From Clitopilus passeckerianus (taxonomy: Eukaryota > Basidiomycota > Agaricomycetes > Agaricales > Entolomataceae), in the NCBI GenBank assembly GCA_944990035.1, contig CALYLX010000140.1, positions 124,001 through 188,000 on the forward strand: a stretch of DNA of 64,000 nt, given 5' to 3'. Made by a program: the position numbers and the translations under genes. Positions 11,753 to 23,985 of the stretch are shown one piece after another. The first letter of the stretch is position 1; each line of letters starts with the position of its first letter. The notes beneath the pieces were generated by a model. The model worked only from the letters and a program-made list of their open reading frames with translations. It made no database searches and had not been told where the DNA came from.

Positions 11753-12060
11753 CCTGTGCTTGTTTATAATATACACATCTATAATATAACACTCGTCTCA
11801 TGAACGGCCTTAAGTATGCCTTGTAAGCAGCGTTAGCGTAACGTCCCTGGGATAAATTTGATCAGTTATTTGCAACCCTGGGCCGAGTGCTACAAATGTC
11901 GAAGACGGCAGGTCCACTTGCCCTAGCAATTCCTCACTTCATGTCAATTTGTGCTGTTTTTGGATGTTTATTGCACTAATAGGACAGAATTGCACAAAAT
12001 ACAGTAGGTATACAATAAATATGACACGAGAACCGAGAACAATCCACACCCTAGGTCATC
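11753..12060. other. intergenic between convergent genes
   Basis: 308 bp of AT-rich sequence between the orphan gene and the 3' end of histone H3. Consistent with two 3' UTRs; no gene seen. Confidence 0.5.
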
Positions 12061-12586
12061 TTATGACCTCTCGCCACGCAACCGCCTGGCCAATGCAAGA
12101 TCCTTAGGTTGGATAGTAACACGCTTGGCGTGGATAGCAGCCAAGTTAGTGTCCTCAAAGAGAGACACGAGATATGCCTCAGCGGCTTCCTGGAGTGCCA
12201 TGACGGCTGATGATTGGAAGCGGAGGTCAGTCTATTAGACGACAAGTCAGCATGAGTCAAGTAGGTAAGTAAGAGAGGCGACGAACCTTGAAGTCCTGTG
12301 CAATTTCACGGACAAGACGTTGGAAGGGGAGTTTGCGAATAAGAAGCTCAGTGGACTTCTGGTAACGCCTGATTTCACGAAGAGCGACAGTTCCAGGCCT
12401 GAAGCGATGGGGCTTCTTAACACCACCAGCGGCGGCAGCAGTCTTGCGAGCAGCAGACGACTTGGCTGCGAGTTGTTTACGAGGGGCCTTGCCTATTAAG
12501 CAAAGTTAAGTATCGAAAAACTTTGCAAGTCCAAAAAGACACTTACCACCAGTGGACTTGCGGGCGGTTTGCTTGGTACGAGCCAT
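12061..12586 (-). CDS. histone H3
   Basis: Three exons (12586-12547, 12492-12287, 12231-12061) encode 138 residues. The tail begins [19 protein letters not shown], the core contains [19 protein letters not shown] and IAQDFKTDLRF, and the protein ends RLRGERS. The introns fall after Gly13 and after the Lys79-equivalent. The tail has KSSAARKT where canonical H3 has KAARKS, i.e. two extra serines between the K23 and K27 equivalents, so it is 138 rather than 136 codons long. It pairs with H4 to form the (H3-H4)2 tetramer of the nucleosome. It is transcribed divergently from H4 across a 291 bp shared promoter, the usual arrangement for fungal core histones. Confidence 0.97.
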
Positions 12587-12877
12587 TGTTATTTGTTGAG
12601 TGTTTGACTGAAAGTGTCGAGTCGAGGAAGTGGTCGAAGCAGGAGATACTGAATGGCCTGTCGCCAGCCAGGCTCTATATATGTCACCACGCTCGCGTCC
12701 CGCACGTGACGGGGCGCGACAATAAACGAGTCAACAAACGGTAATGCAGCACAGCCACTGGCGGAGGTTATATAACGGAGTCGGTGGGTTGTTGAGCCCA
12801 CCAATTTGCTCGTTGCATTCGCACCACCACTACACAACCACCCCACAACTTCACCAACAACACTTTTATAACTCGAC
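12587..12877. promoter_or_regulatory. bidirectional histone H3/H4 promoter
   Basis: 291 bp between the two start codons. Two TATA-like boxes face opposite ways: TCTATATATG at 12674-12683 (about 90 bp before the H3 ATG) and TTATATAAC at 12768-12776 (about 100 bp before the H4 ATG). Coordinate S-phase expression of both genes is expected from this layout. Confidence 0.75.
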
Positions 12878-13307
<430 letters not shown>

Positions 13308-13568
13308 ATGGGTTATTGTTGAGGAGCTTTATTGTATCTTGTGTTATTAGCTGTATTTTTATAATACCATTTCCTCTCAAAACTCTCCAATGGTGTGAAG
13401 CATGAGATGAAAGCCAATTGCATCGCTCTCGGGCCTGAACAACCACAGCTCATCTGTTCTCATTCAACATCGCGGTTAGGTATTGAGTATCGAGCATTGA
13501 TTGATTGGACAAGCTGAGGATTGTAATGTAATTGTGCTAGATATTATGATTGTCAAGAATAGTACATA

Positions 13569-16500
13569 TTAATGATCGTTATCCGTGGCTGAATTGTCCG
13601 TTCTAAGGCTCTCCTCGCTAGTATTACTTGACCTGTCTTTCTCTGGCTCATGGTTGCGTAGCCTCATCTCCACCAAAAACTCCTTGTCCCTTATCGACTG
13701 TGACCATGAGGATGCCTTGCCTTCGAGCACGATAGCGGATCGGACAAGTCCGGCCAGCGCAAATATACTTGGGTAGACATGGATGACTGTCCATGGCGTT
13801 GAGCATTTGACCGACCCTTGAGAGTAAACGGAACTCACAAATGAAGCGATTCTCAACTTGGATGTTAGGCGCAAAGTATTGGACAACTCGGAATATGGCT
13901 CCAGGAAGGATGACCATACCCAGCAGACCACCAACCACTGGGACAATGACTTCTTTGGAAGCCTGGACAGGGTCAGGATTGGTCCATCCATTTTGTAGGA
14001 TCTGAACAGAGAAATGTCAGGACTGGATTGCGGAAATCCTGTTAGAGACACTTACATGTTGGATGCCCTCAGATATCATGTTAGGCACTTGTTGAAGTCT
14101 GTCTCCCTGCCGTTGGTCGTTGCGAGCCGGACGTTGGATCCGCCCGACATGCATTGCGATCTTAGCGTAGAGCAGGCCCAGCGCCCACGTGTCAACTACT
14201 CGAATGGTCGGGATCCAGTCAGGTTGCAGCTGAAGGCGGATGGGGATGATCATGTAGAGGTCAACCGCTAATGCGATGAGCGTCGGGATGACACCGCCTA
14301 GCCAGAAGCCTAGGAAGCTGACTTTAGCTGCCCAGGCTAGTCCTCTCTTCGCGACTAATAGAGGGAGGTCCGCAGGCCGGTGCCCGTCGCTACGCTTGCT
14401 TCGCTTGTCGAGGCGATCTATCCAGGCAACAACGAGGTATGCCGCCCATGCGATGTAGAATCCCATGATTAATGAATAGCCATCATGCAGTTGCCTGGAG
14501 GTGAACATGGCGAAGAAGCTCCTCCCTAACTGGATAGGCAGGGCGATCGCTGCTCCCAAGATGGCCACGCCGATAACCCAGAGGCAGAAGATCATTGCAA
14601 GAATGCGATAGCGGAATTGAGGTGGGATATACACGACGGTGAATTCATCCATGATTCGTCTCTTGGCCTTGAGGACTTCTGCATCCTGGCGTTGAATGAG
14701 TGCCCTTGCTTCTTCATTGGCCGGCAGTCCATAGACAGTGACTTCTGCTGTTGCTCTCATATCCCTTGGGAGTGCAACATTGTCGGTGGCGGGGACTCGA
14801 CGGAAGCTGCCATCACAGTCGGTAGTTGAGGCACGGGTCGGGGAGATGACCCGCCACCAGGCAGTTGCTTTCTCCTCATCGGCATGGCGGTCACCAAAGA
14901 AATAGGAGGAGAGGCGAAGTCTGCTGGCAAGCCACTTCCATACGAAGGTTGCATATTTCCTCATAGGCTTCTTAGGCCTGAAATACTGCATCGTGTAGGG
15001 TAGCACCATATGAAGGAAAAGAAGGTCGACCGGAACATTCGAGAGAGGCTCTCTGCAAAATAGGGTTAGAGCCGACAAATAAAACAGATTTAGCGTGTAC
15101 TGACCGATTTTTCCACCGGAAAGGGAGGATGGACACCCTTCCGAGCGATAGCAGAACGGACATGCTTCCTACGAAGCAAGCGACGACGACTCCATACATA
15201 ACCCCACTGACACTGATCTTGCGCAGCTGAGTGAAGGTTGGACGATCAAGAATATCGCGGATGGGATGAGAATTCTGGTCTTGGGGGTCTTTGATGAACC
15301 ACATAGCGCCGACACGCATTACACTTCGACACCCCGAGAGCACGACAGCAAATGTATACATGAACATAGTCCCCGCAACCCAGTGGTAGAACACCGCGGT
15401 TAGGGGTGCTTGTTTGAAGAAGCCGACCCGAGCGTTCAATGGCGTGTTTGGGAAAAACCAGACAGTGCAAAGATCCAAGACGATGCCGCAGGTCAATGGG
15501 AAGGTGACCAATTCAATGAAGATAAACGCAGCAACCTTCAAAAGCAGTGAGGATGAAATTTGAAGGTAAGAAGATATAAAATACCTTGAGGACGAGAAGC
15601 TGTTGCCTGACTGCACTCCTGATGGCCCGATTCGCAGATTTCGCGTTACCAACAGTCAAGAGATTCAGGTAAATAGCGAGAATCAATCCAACGACAGCAT
15701 AGCCAAGTAAAATGGCAAATGTTTGTTCTGCTGGCCCCGATCCAATCGACATCTCCATCCAAAAGAGTCGGAATTGCATGAAATATAACTGGACGTGCAT
15801 CCCGAGCTGAGCGAAATATGGTTCAGCCTTCTCCCAGGCAGGACTAGAGAATAGGAATCCAAAAACATCATCGCTTTGGGGCTCGGGTGTACCATTGGGC
15901 AGGCTCCATAATGACAAACGTTCGTAGGATGCTGCTGCGAAACCCGCGACACGTGACGTCTAAAGATAGTGCATGAGCGGTTGATGGCCTTTACAAGTCA
16001 AAAATACTACGCACAAATGCAGTTACAAAATTTGGTCCACTTTCAGCTGGAGGTAGCTCCGTTGCAACTTTGTTAAGGAAGGGAAAGCCGTGGTCAAAAA
16101 GGGAACCGGTCAAAGACTTTGTGGCACGCAGAACGTGCGGGAACAGGATGTGGACAAGCACGTACGCTATGCCGTCGACAATAGGGTCGGTGACAATGCG
16201 AATGGCTTTGATTGGGAGATGGAGAATCCGCAAGAACCTTGGAGGGTTCAACTAAAGAGAGTGAGTATGGTGTGGTAGTAAAGAGGGGCCACCGCCACGT
16301 ACCGAAAGCAAAGCAGTGATTTTACCGATCGTGAAAGGGACGAAAATGCCTAAACCAATTGCCGTATCGAGAACAAAGATCATCAGAGCAGCCTGAATGA
16401 GACGTCAATACGTTGGACTGGAGCAATCAAATACAAAACAAACATTCTGGAGAACACCGTGTATGGGACCCCTCATGCCAATTGCTGTGGGCAATCAGCA

Positions 16501-18809
16501 AACATTCAATGGGTACGTTGTGATAAATAAATTACCTTCCATGGCACCTTCCATGTCATCTTCCGCATTTCCTTCAAGATCGTCTTGAACGCCAGCCAAG
16601 CCTGCATCTGCCGCTGCCGGCGGAACTTGTCCCCCTGCGACAGCAGGAGCAAGGTTTGCAGCCTGTCCCCCTGCGCCGTTCTCACCTCCACCAGCCCGAA
16701 CTTCGATCGGTCTCCAGGGCTCATCGTCGGCCTCTTCTTCATCATCTTCTGAATCATCATCCCCGTCATCTCCATCAACGTGTTCCTCTCTGTCGTTCTC
16801 ATCATGATCTTCAAGTTCTTCGTCATCTTCTTCGTCAGATGATGTAGGTCGCGACAAATTTCCGTTAGCCTCTCCTGCAACCTCCAAATCCTCCTCCTTA
16901 ACCTCATTTTCCGGCTTCCAATCATGTTCAGAGTCGCTGGTGAAAAAGTCACTCATAGTCTCCTCCATATCAAAGTCAACATCGTCGTCAACAGCCTCGG
17001 CTTTCCTCTTTCCGTTTTGGGATGCTGAAAGACCTGTTGGTTCATCTGATGGTGGCAGGTGGGATGGACCAGCCTCGGCATCACTAAGTGTGAAGCTGAA
17101 ACGTGAAGGGGGACGAGGCTCGAGCACGGCGTTCAGAGCTGTTGGAGAGACTGGCGTTGCGGTGGGTGGAGGCACCATGTCATCCTCTGTGTAAGGAGGT
17201 GGTAAGGGCAGAGAGGGTTCCGACGTGGTGACAGAAAGTGGTGCTCTGTAGTTAGGCCTAATCGAACGACTAGCATGCGGCGACGACGGGAGGGCAGGAG
17301 TAGAAGCCGCGAGCGAGGATGACAGGGATGGCTGATTCAGAGAGAAAGGTATGGTCTCTCTAGGAAGCGGGAAAGCTGCAGGTGGGAGAATCGAAGAAAG
17401 GTCCGGAACCTGTGAAGTCGATGGAGCCAAATCTTTGAACGAGTCCGGTTGTTCGGGTGGTTTGAATGTGAACTCGAACTGTGGATTCCTTGACGGCGCT
17501 GGGAGGACAGGTGGTTGGCCTGTGGCGGCAAGGCTAGCCTTTCGCCTAGCACCAGCAACACGGGCAGCGAATATCCGGCGAGAAAAGGATCGTTTTCGGT
17601 TACGTTCCTCTTCCGAGCCTTCCTGCGCCTCCTGGCCATCCGGCGTAGCGGTGCGTAGCATTCGTCTGGAGCGAGGATCAGAGCCAGAGGCATCATCAGA
17701 ACTTTCTCTCCCTTTTCCTCTCCTCCTATGGTATCTTTCCAGAGGTGTCCTCCCGTGGGCCCTCGCATCACCAACTAAATGCCCGTGAACTCCGTCTCTG
17801 GCGCGCATTTCATCCAGAGCCCTCATTGCCTCAACTTGTCGTCGCGCAAGAGCTTCCTGAAGCTGCTGTTGATCGACAGGAACTCGAACGAGCCGCGGAC
17901 CTGGCTGTGGTTGGGCCCTATTTGGGTCTGGGGGCGGCAGTTCCTCATCCTCGAAGACGCCAGGGCGTGCGTTCTGAGAAATCCATTCCCGTAGAAGGAA
18001 AACGGCGACGAATGTGAGGACAATAAGTGATGCAATTATCTGGCCCATGAAAATATCCGCAGACAGCGCGACCCAGACTGGATGAGCTGACAGGCGTCCC
18101 AAGAATGTTGATGCAGGTATATTAGGCGTTTGGGCGCTAACTGTCTGAAATGATGTTGCTGTCTCGTTCAGTGCTGGCTGAGGTAAGTTGCTGATCCACC
18201 ATGCACTAAAGTCGCCGTAATGTCAGAGATAGCTATACCAGGAAGCGAAACAAAAACGCACGCTGAATCGCCCATGAAAAAATACATTCGCCAAGTTCGG
18301 ACGGTTGCATATGGCAAAACGGCAAGCCAGATAGTACCAACCATGATTCCCCTCAGCACAAACAGGAGCCCCAAGAAAAGCTGTTGAATTAAGCGTCGCA
18401 CGACTAGGACAGGTGGAAGGGTTGTTGGCATATCAGGCGCATAAACTGACAATAATATTGAGTACAAAGGTCCCAAAAAATTATTTTTGGCCATACCTTT
18501 CGTAAATGAATAGGGATGCTTGCAAACATCGCAACTTTTCTTGTTGCTGTGTGCTAGCCATGTCGTCAAACTTCACATTCGTCACTCAGCCTATTATCAC
18601 GATTTGAAAGGATAAGCCAAGCCTACCAGTCTTGATGGATATAACGAATAGTTCCAGAGCATTTGCAAGGATGGAACAGCGGCTGATTCTCTTCAGCAGG
18701 TGCACTGCAAATGCGACATGTGTCTGTCCGGACAATAACATTGCTTCCGTTTAGTAAGAGTCATTTTTCGGACATTGGAGGGCGAACCTTGTTCCTCAGC
18801 CTCTTGCAT
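13569..18809 (-). CDS. ER membrane E3 ubiquitin ligase, Doa10/SSM4/MARCH6 type
   Basis: A large many-exon gene, about 1,550 residues. The start at 18809 (MQEAEEQD) is followed directly by a RING-CH finger: CRIC, HPCKC, a His-x2-Cys pair assembled across an intron (near 18570-18640), and CDVC. Two hydrophobic hairpins follow. Next is a long cytosolic Ser/Pro/Asp/Glu-rich region (about 17900-16560) with very acidic runs, then a series of membrane segments (for example IMVGTIWLAVLPYA, ILAMIFCLWVIGVAILGA, IIVPVVGGLLGMVILPGA) and a charged C-terminus ending at 13569. N-terminal RING-CH plus some 14 membrane spans is diagnostic of Doa10, which ubiquitinates misfolded ER and soluble degron-bearing proteins for proteasomal destruction. 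Some internal splice sites were not resolved individually. Confidence 0.93.
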
Positions 18810-19582
18810 GGATAGAGGAGAAGTATTAAAGCAAAAACTGTTCAGTTAAGAACTGTATCTGCAAAGCGGGGTGAACGTCGTGGAAGCTGTTGGAAATGTC
18901 CGCCTCGCTGCTCCCAACGATGAGGGCAGATTGCATCACGTAAGCACGGAAGCTCGCCACGTGCTGATTATGTCAGCGGACAGCGCCGCTTTAAGCGCCT
19001 GTCCGCCGAACTTGAGAAATTGTGGGCCCAGGCCATCGCCTCAAGTGTTCATAATTTCTGTCTACAAGCTTCATTCAGAATCATTCTTAAGAATGGGTAT
19101 ACTCATAAATATTGTGGAACCCAAGATTTTCTGGGATTTTCATGACAATCTGGGGTAACCTTCCAATAAGATACGGCATGTAGAAAGTATTCGTTGCAAA
19201 TTCAATTCGTGGGGGTTGCCGCTCCTCTTGTTACTACTGTCACCCCAAAATACAGCGAAAACCGCTCACGCCACATGCTTCACCCGGGCATACCTTTTGG
19301 AAAAGACATTTTCACTTTAAACCATCTCGATGAATAGTGCACCGAGGCAAAACCGAAGTGGTAAAAGTGCCTCCCAAGACATAAAAGGCACTGGAAGATC
19401 AAACAGGGCAAAACTTAGCATCAACGGTGGCAACAAAACTACCTACGGGGATGCCGACAGCGGCCTCACAGCCCTCACTACCTCTACAGATTTAGCATGG
19501 CATTAGCGGAAGTAATTCAGTACTCGTCATACGATCGGTAGAAACTACCCGAACCACAAACAGAAAGGACTTAGCAGAGGGC
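18810..19582. other. intergenic, upstream of Doa10
   Basis: 773 bp. A plus-strand open frame at 18871-19158 has no features of a gene. Left part is the Doa10 promoter; the rest shows nothing recognisable. Confidence 0.45.
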
Positions 19583-20350
19583 CTAGCAACCGCCGGAGGT
19601 CGTTTGAAGAGCCCCGAAAAGCCCAGATATTCTGAGGGTGGGTCCCTTTGTTACTCCATGACAAGAAAACTCTGGCTCTGTCCTACATTCTCCAGGCACA
19701 AGGTGAACCGATAAAGTTCGGTGTGCAAATTGGTACCATATGCAAGTTATCCGCTTCCGAATTTCGTTTTGGACATGCACGTTCAGCACAGCTCTAGCAT
19801 AGCCTGAGCTTCCTGAAGATTGCAAGTCCAAACGGGGCGACATGTCGGGCGCTTTGTCAAAACGAGAGAAGGTACCCGGCGATCGCAGTTCTTTTTTCAC
19901 ATGGCAGTCCCTGGGGAAAAATAGCTGGACCTTCCTGTTGGTTTCGACCTTCGCTAGATTTCCACACACTCACGGGGAACAAATTAGCTCCGCCGTGGAT
20001 ATTCTAAGGCGTACTGTAGCAAGATCAGAGCAAGAATTCTCAGGAATCTTGACCAGTTCCTGGGCTAGTCGGGGGTAAAGGTTCCGATGTGCAAAGGATG
20101 ACAAGTCAGGAAGGCGAATGCTGACAAGTCGCTGCCTGATAGATCCATTTGTTCGACAGTCACCGTAGTCTCCGATACCTCTGAAGTCTCGGCCAAGTCT
20201 CGGGCGGCGAGCTACGCTCTCAATATCGGGCTCGGTGTTTGGGGTGGGCGTGAGCAAGAGCGGGATGTAGTAAGAACGGGAGATGATAATGAACAGTGAA
20301 GTCAGGAGAATACATCCCAGTCGATATATTCCTATGTTCGAAATAGGCAT
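19583..20350 (-). CDS. hypothetical protein with an N-terminal membrane anchor
   Basis: Two open stretches join in frame through a GTGAGT...CCAACAG intron (about 19970-19932). The ATG at 20350 gives MPISNIGIYRLG followed by a hydrophobic segment (ILLTSLFIIIS) that could be a signal anchor; an in-frame ATG at 20425 would extend it. The remaining roughly 200 residues contain SIRLPDLSSF, RLAQELVKIPEN and FSCHGVTKGPTL, none of which I recognise. Support is the clean in-frame intron and the anchor. Codon quality is moderate, so this may be a lineage-specific gene or a decaying one. The next gene to the right is the protease. Confidence 0.42.
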
Positions 20351-21640
20351 AGGACAATAAAAGTAGCTTGCTTGGGTTAGTAGCAATGAGTGCAACCGGG
20401 CTTGATATGAACCGCCGGAGTGCACAGAGATCCTGCCGGATAACCTTTACTAGGAGTTAGAGGTTCCTCGATGGACAGAACCCAAAGAATCTGACGTGAC
20501 CTCGTTGCAGTGACGATATCTCGGATGGTTTTAATGATTTTAACTTTACGAGGTGGGGGGCTCTGGCGGATATTGTAAAACGAGTAGCTTGAAATTCAGT
20601 TCTTAATTATATTAGCGGAAATTGCCCGACTTGGGTATTTCGGAAGGATGTAGCAAACTCTCACAAATAGACTGATTAGAGTATATTTGCAACCCGTTTC
20701 CAGCGAGTTTCCAGTGAAATCTGACCAATCAGACGCGTGTGGCTGCGGAAACGCTAAGAGCTGATTGGCTACTTTTCTCTGGAAACTCGCTGGAAAGTTT
20801 TTGCAAATATGCTCTATTGCTTACTTCAATTGATGTTGCGGCTTGCTCTGCTACATGGCATTTCATGGATCACCTACGTCCGCTGTCTATTTATTGCAGC
20901 AGTGATATACTCGTCGTCGCTGTTCGACTTCTCATTGATCACGGGTAGCAACCCAAGTCAGCTGCCACAAAGCTTCAAATCCCGCTGCCAGTGCCAGTGC
21001 TGGTAGGGATCCGGCGGAAAGACTGACTTATCCGCTTGACTCCAACGATCCTGGTTTTCCGGACCGCTAGCTATGAAGCAAATACTCCCATTTCTCCACG
21101 GCTCGTATCATAGTCCCGATCCATTCTCAGCTTGAACGATCGACATCCCGGATAAGACCATATCGAATAATGATGCGACAATATGCCAGAAGTGGTAATT
21201 GCATATGCATCCTCTGACCAGCTGACATCCCGATGGTATGGCGTTGTATCGTTGCACTCGACGCCTTCGACAGTCTTCAACAACAAGCATGTGTGGTTGT
21301 ACTATTAATAACACATTCAACGTCTTCTTTTGTGACAGCCGATACTCAGGCTTGGCATCCTATCAGCCACCATGCGTTCTGTTCAAATCTGAATGCACTT
21401 CAGTGGGGTATCCATCACCGTATGCCGCTATAATGGAAGCCGTAGGTCCTATTTCACCTCTTTCTCGCCTCATATCCTGTGCTGATACCATCTCTGTCAC
21501 CAAGCGGATAGACACACCCGTACTCCGTTTAGATGGCGAATTGGAGAAGCAGAAGACAGGACAGCGTGCTTCGATAAGGAGAATCTATAAAAGAAACCCA
21601 GCTGGTGTTGCTTTCAGTATCGTGCTCGGTCTAATTCGAC
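20351..21640. other. intergenic with a palindromic element and the protease promoter
   Basis: Contains the MITE-like element at 20679-20814 and, at the right end, a TATAAAAG box at about 21586-21593, some 50 bp before the protease ATG at 21641. Other open frames here are short and unsupported. Confidence 0.5.
20679..20814. mobile_element. MITE-like imperfect palindrome (136 bp) flanked by TA
   Basis: The left end GAGTATATTTGCAA is matched by the inverted right end TTGCAAATATGCTC. The complementarity continues inward through the two TTTCCAGCGAGTTTCCAG arms and a CCAATCAG/CTGATTGG core pair. TA dinucleotides lie immediately outside both ends (20677-20678 and 20815-20816), as expected from a TA target duplication of the mariner/Tc1 kind. 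It has no coding capacity. Confidence 0.65.
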
Positions 21641-23985
21641 ATGAAGTCCTTCGCTATTCTCCTCGCTCTTGCCCAGTTGGCTTTGGCAACCCCACATCTC
21701 CGACGTTGGGATAACTTCGCGGAGAAGCACTCCTGGGTTGATGTTCCTCGTGGCTGGGAATACCGCGCTCCGGCTCCCAAGGACTATACCTTTGATCTCA
21801 AGATCGCTTTGAAGCAGGATAAGATAGACGACCTGATCAATAACCTCTTGGAAGTTAGCGAGCCCTCGCACCCAAAGTCTGTAACATCTTCCTTGCGTTT
21901 AACATTCAGCTGAACTGGTTGACAGGTATGGCCAACATCTTACCAAGGAACAGGCCGATGCACTAGTGGCACCTCATCCCGAATCCGTCGAGGCCATTGA
22001 GTCGTGGCTTTCTCATCATGGTGTTGGCGACAACGTCGTTCACCGAACTGGCGCAGGAGACTGGGTTACTGTCCGCGTCACCGTGGATCAGGCGGAACGC
22101 ATGCTCGGCACGAAATATGGCGTTTACTATCACCCCAAGACTGCCCAAGAGGTTGTCCGAACCCTGGCGTACTCACTGCCGCAAGAGCTCCATTCACATG
22201 TTGATGTCGTTGCCCCGACGACATACTTCAGCACCCTTCAAAGCATGCGTGCTACCTCATTCCTCCAGCCCGAGATCAAACCTGTTGAAGATATTGCTCT
22301 TAAAGGCGATTCTTCTTCTGCCACGGTCCCGAGCAGCTGCTCCAGCACGATCACACCTGCATGCCTCAGAGCTTTGTACAACACTGCTAGTTACACCCCC
22401 ACCCAGTCGTCGAAGAACAAGCTCGGCGTAGTTGGCTACCTCGATGAGTACGCCAACAAGGCTGATCTTCAGGTGCGTCCTGGTTCCTACTATTTTGAGT
22501 AGGTTCGCTCGCTAAACAGACGACTACCAGACTTTCTTCAAGAAATATCGTACCGATGCCACTGGATCCAGCTTTACCACTGTCAAATTGAACGGTGGAG
22601 GCGATGACCAGAGTGACCCAGGTGTTGAGGTGTGTTCAATCGGACCAGCTTAGCGGTTCGACCTAATCGCGATGCCCCAGGCCAATCTTGATATCCAATA
22701 TACAACCGGCATTTCATACCCAACGCCAAACATCTATTACAGGTAAATGGATCCTATAATCACTCGCTCCATCGCTCTGACGGTCAATCGTAGCACTGGT
22801 GGCTCCCCACCTTTCAACCCGGATTCTCAGACACCAACCAACACCAATGAGCCCTACCTTGACTGGCTCAACTACATCCTCGCACAATCCTCTATCCCTC
22901 AAGTGATCACCACCTCTTATGGCGACGATGAACAAACGGTTGGTTTTACCCGTTTTCCACGGTCAACAAGATACCTAATCAAGCAATTGTACCACAGGTG
23001 CCTCAAGACTATGCTGTCAAAGTTTGTGACCTCTTTGCTCAGCTTGGCTCTCTTGGGACAACCGTGTTCTTCTCCAGTGGTGACTTCGGGTGAATAGTCT
23101 ATTGCCTTCCTCATGCACGCTGCATCATAATCATCATTGTTTTAGTGTCGGCGGCGGCGATTGCAAGACTAACGACGGAACAAACAAGAAGCTCTTCCAA
23201 CCTGCTTTCCCGGCATCGTAAGTTGAAGGGGGCTATCCAATTCTGGAGCGAGGCTGAATACTTCCGCAGTTGCCCATATGTTACAGCTGTCGGCGGAACC
23301 ACCAGGGTCAACCCCGAAGTTGCGGTCAGCTTCTCAGGAGGCGGCTTCTCCCGCTACTTCGCCCGTCCCTCGTACCAGAGCACTGCTGTTTCGACCTTTT
23401 TGACAAAACTTGGCAGCACCAATTCAGGCCTCTACAAGTACGTTATACGTGCACTTATGCTCTGCGTTTGACGAAGCGACGCCGTTTTCCAGTGCGACGG
23501 GCAGAGCCTACCCTGACGTGTCGGCTCAAGGCAACGGCTTCCAGGTTGTTATCGGTGGTTTCACCGAATCCGTTGGTGGGACCAGTGCCAGCTCTCCTGT
23601 ATGTCACATACATCGTGGCGTTTGAACTGGCTTTTGTATTGACACATTCTATAGACTGTTGCTGGCATCTTCGCCCTCTTGAACGACTATCGACTCGCAA
23701 GTGGCAAGACCTCGCTTGGATTCATCAACCCCCTGATTTACTCTACTGCTACCACCGGTTTCAACGACATTACTTCAGGATCCAACCCAGGCTGTGGAAC
23801 GAATGGTGAGTATCATATCTGTCTAAAGACGCCGCGATATTCATGGCCGATTAGGATTCACTGCTGGCGCTGGATGGGACCCTGTAAGTTCGCTGCAATA
23901 TTGGATCGCTCTCCATTCTTACGCCCCTTTTCAGGTTACTGGCCTCGGAACCCCCGACTTCGTGAAGCTGCAGAAGCTTGTCTAA
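21641..23985 (+). CDS. secreted sedolisin-type serine protease (peptidase S53, TPP1-like)
   Basis: Twelve exons, all introns in frame, about 560 residues. Signal peptide: [16 protein letters not shown]. An activation propeptide follows ([14 protein letters not shown], then a repeat of short helices). The mature enzyme shows the family catalytic set: Glu and Asp in VEANLDIQY (junction near 22680), the oxyanion Asp in FSSGDFGVGGGD, and the nucleophile Ser in GGTSASSP (about 23577-23600). The C-terminal calcium site region reads [13 protein letters not shown], split by an intron near 23884-23935. Sedolisins are acid-active Ser-Glu-Asp peptidases that mature autocatalytically; fungal members are secreted and release tripeptides or act as endopeptidases on external protein. 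Nothing is truncated. A TATA box lies about 50 bp upstream. Confidence 0.93.

Noticed and set aside
17351..17788. 145-codon frames on both strands inside the 13.6-18.8 kb gene
   Set aside because: Alternative frames of the long low-complexity cytosolic region of Doa10.
23270..23809. 179-codon plus-strand frame overlapping the protease
   Set aside because: Out of frame with the catalytic exons; a shadow of the sedolisin coding sequence and its introns.
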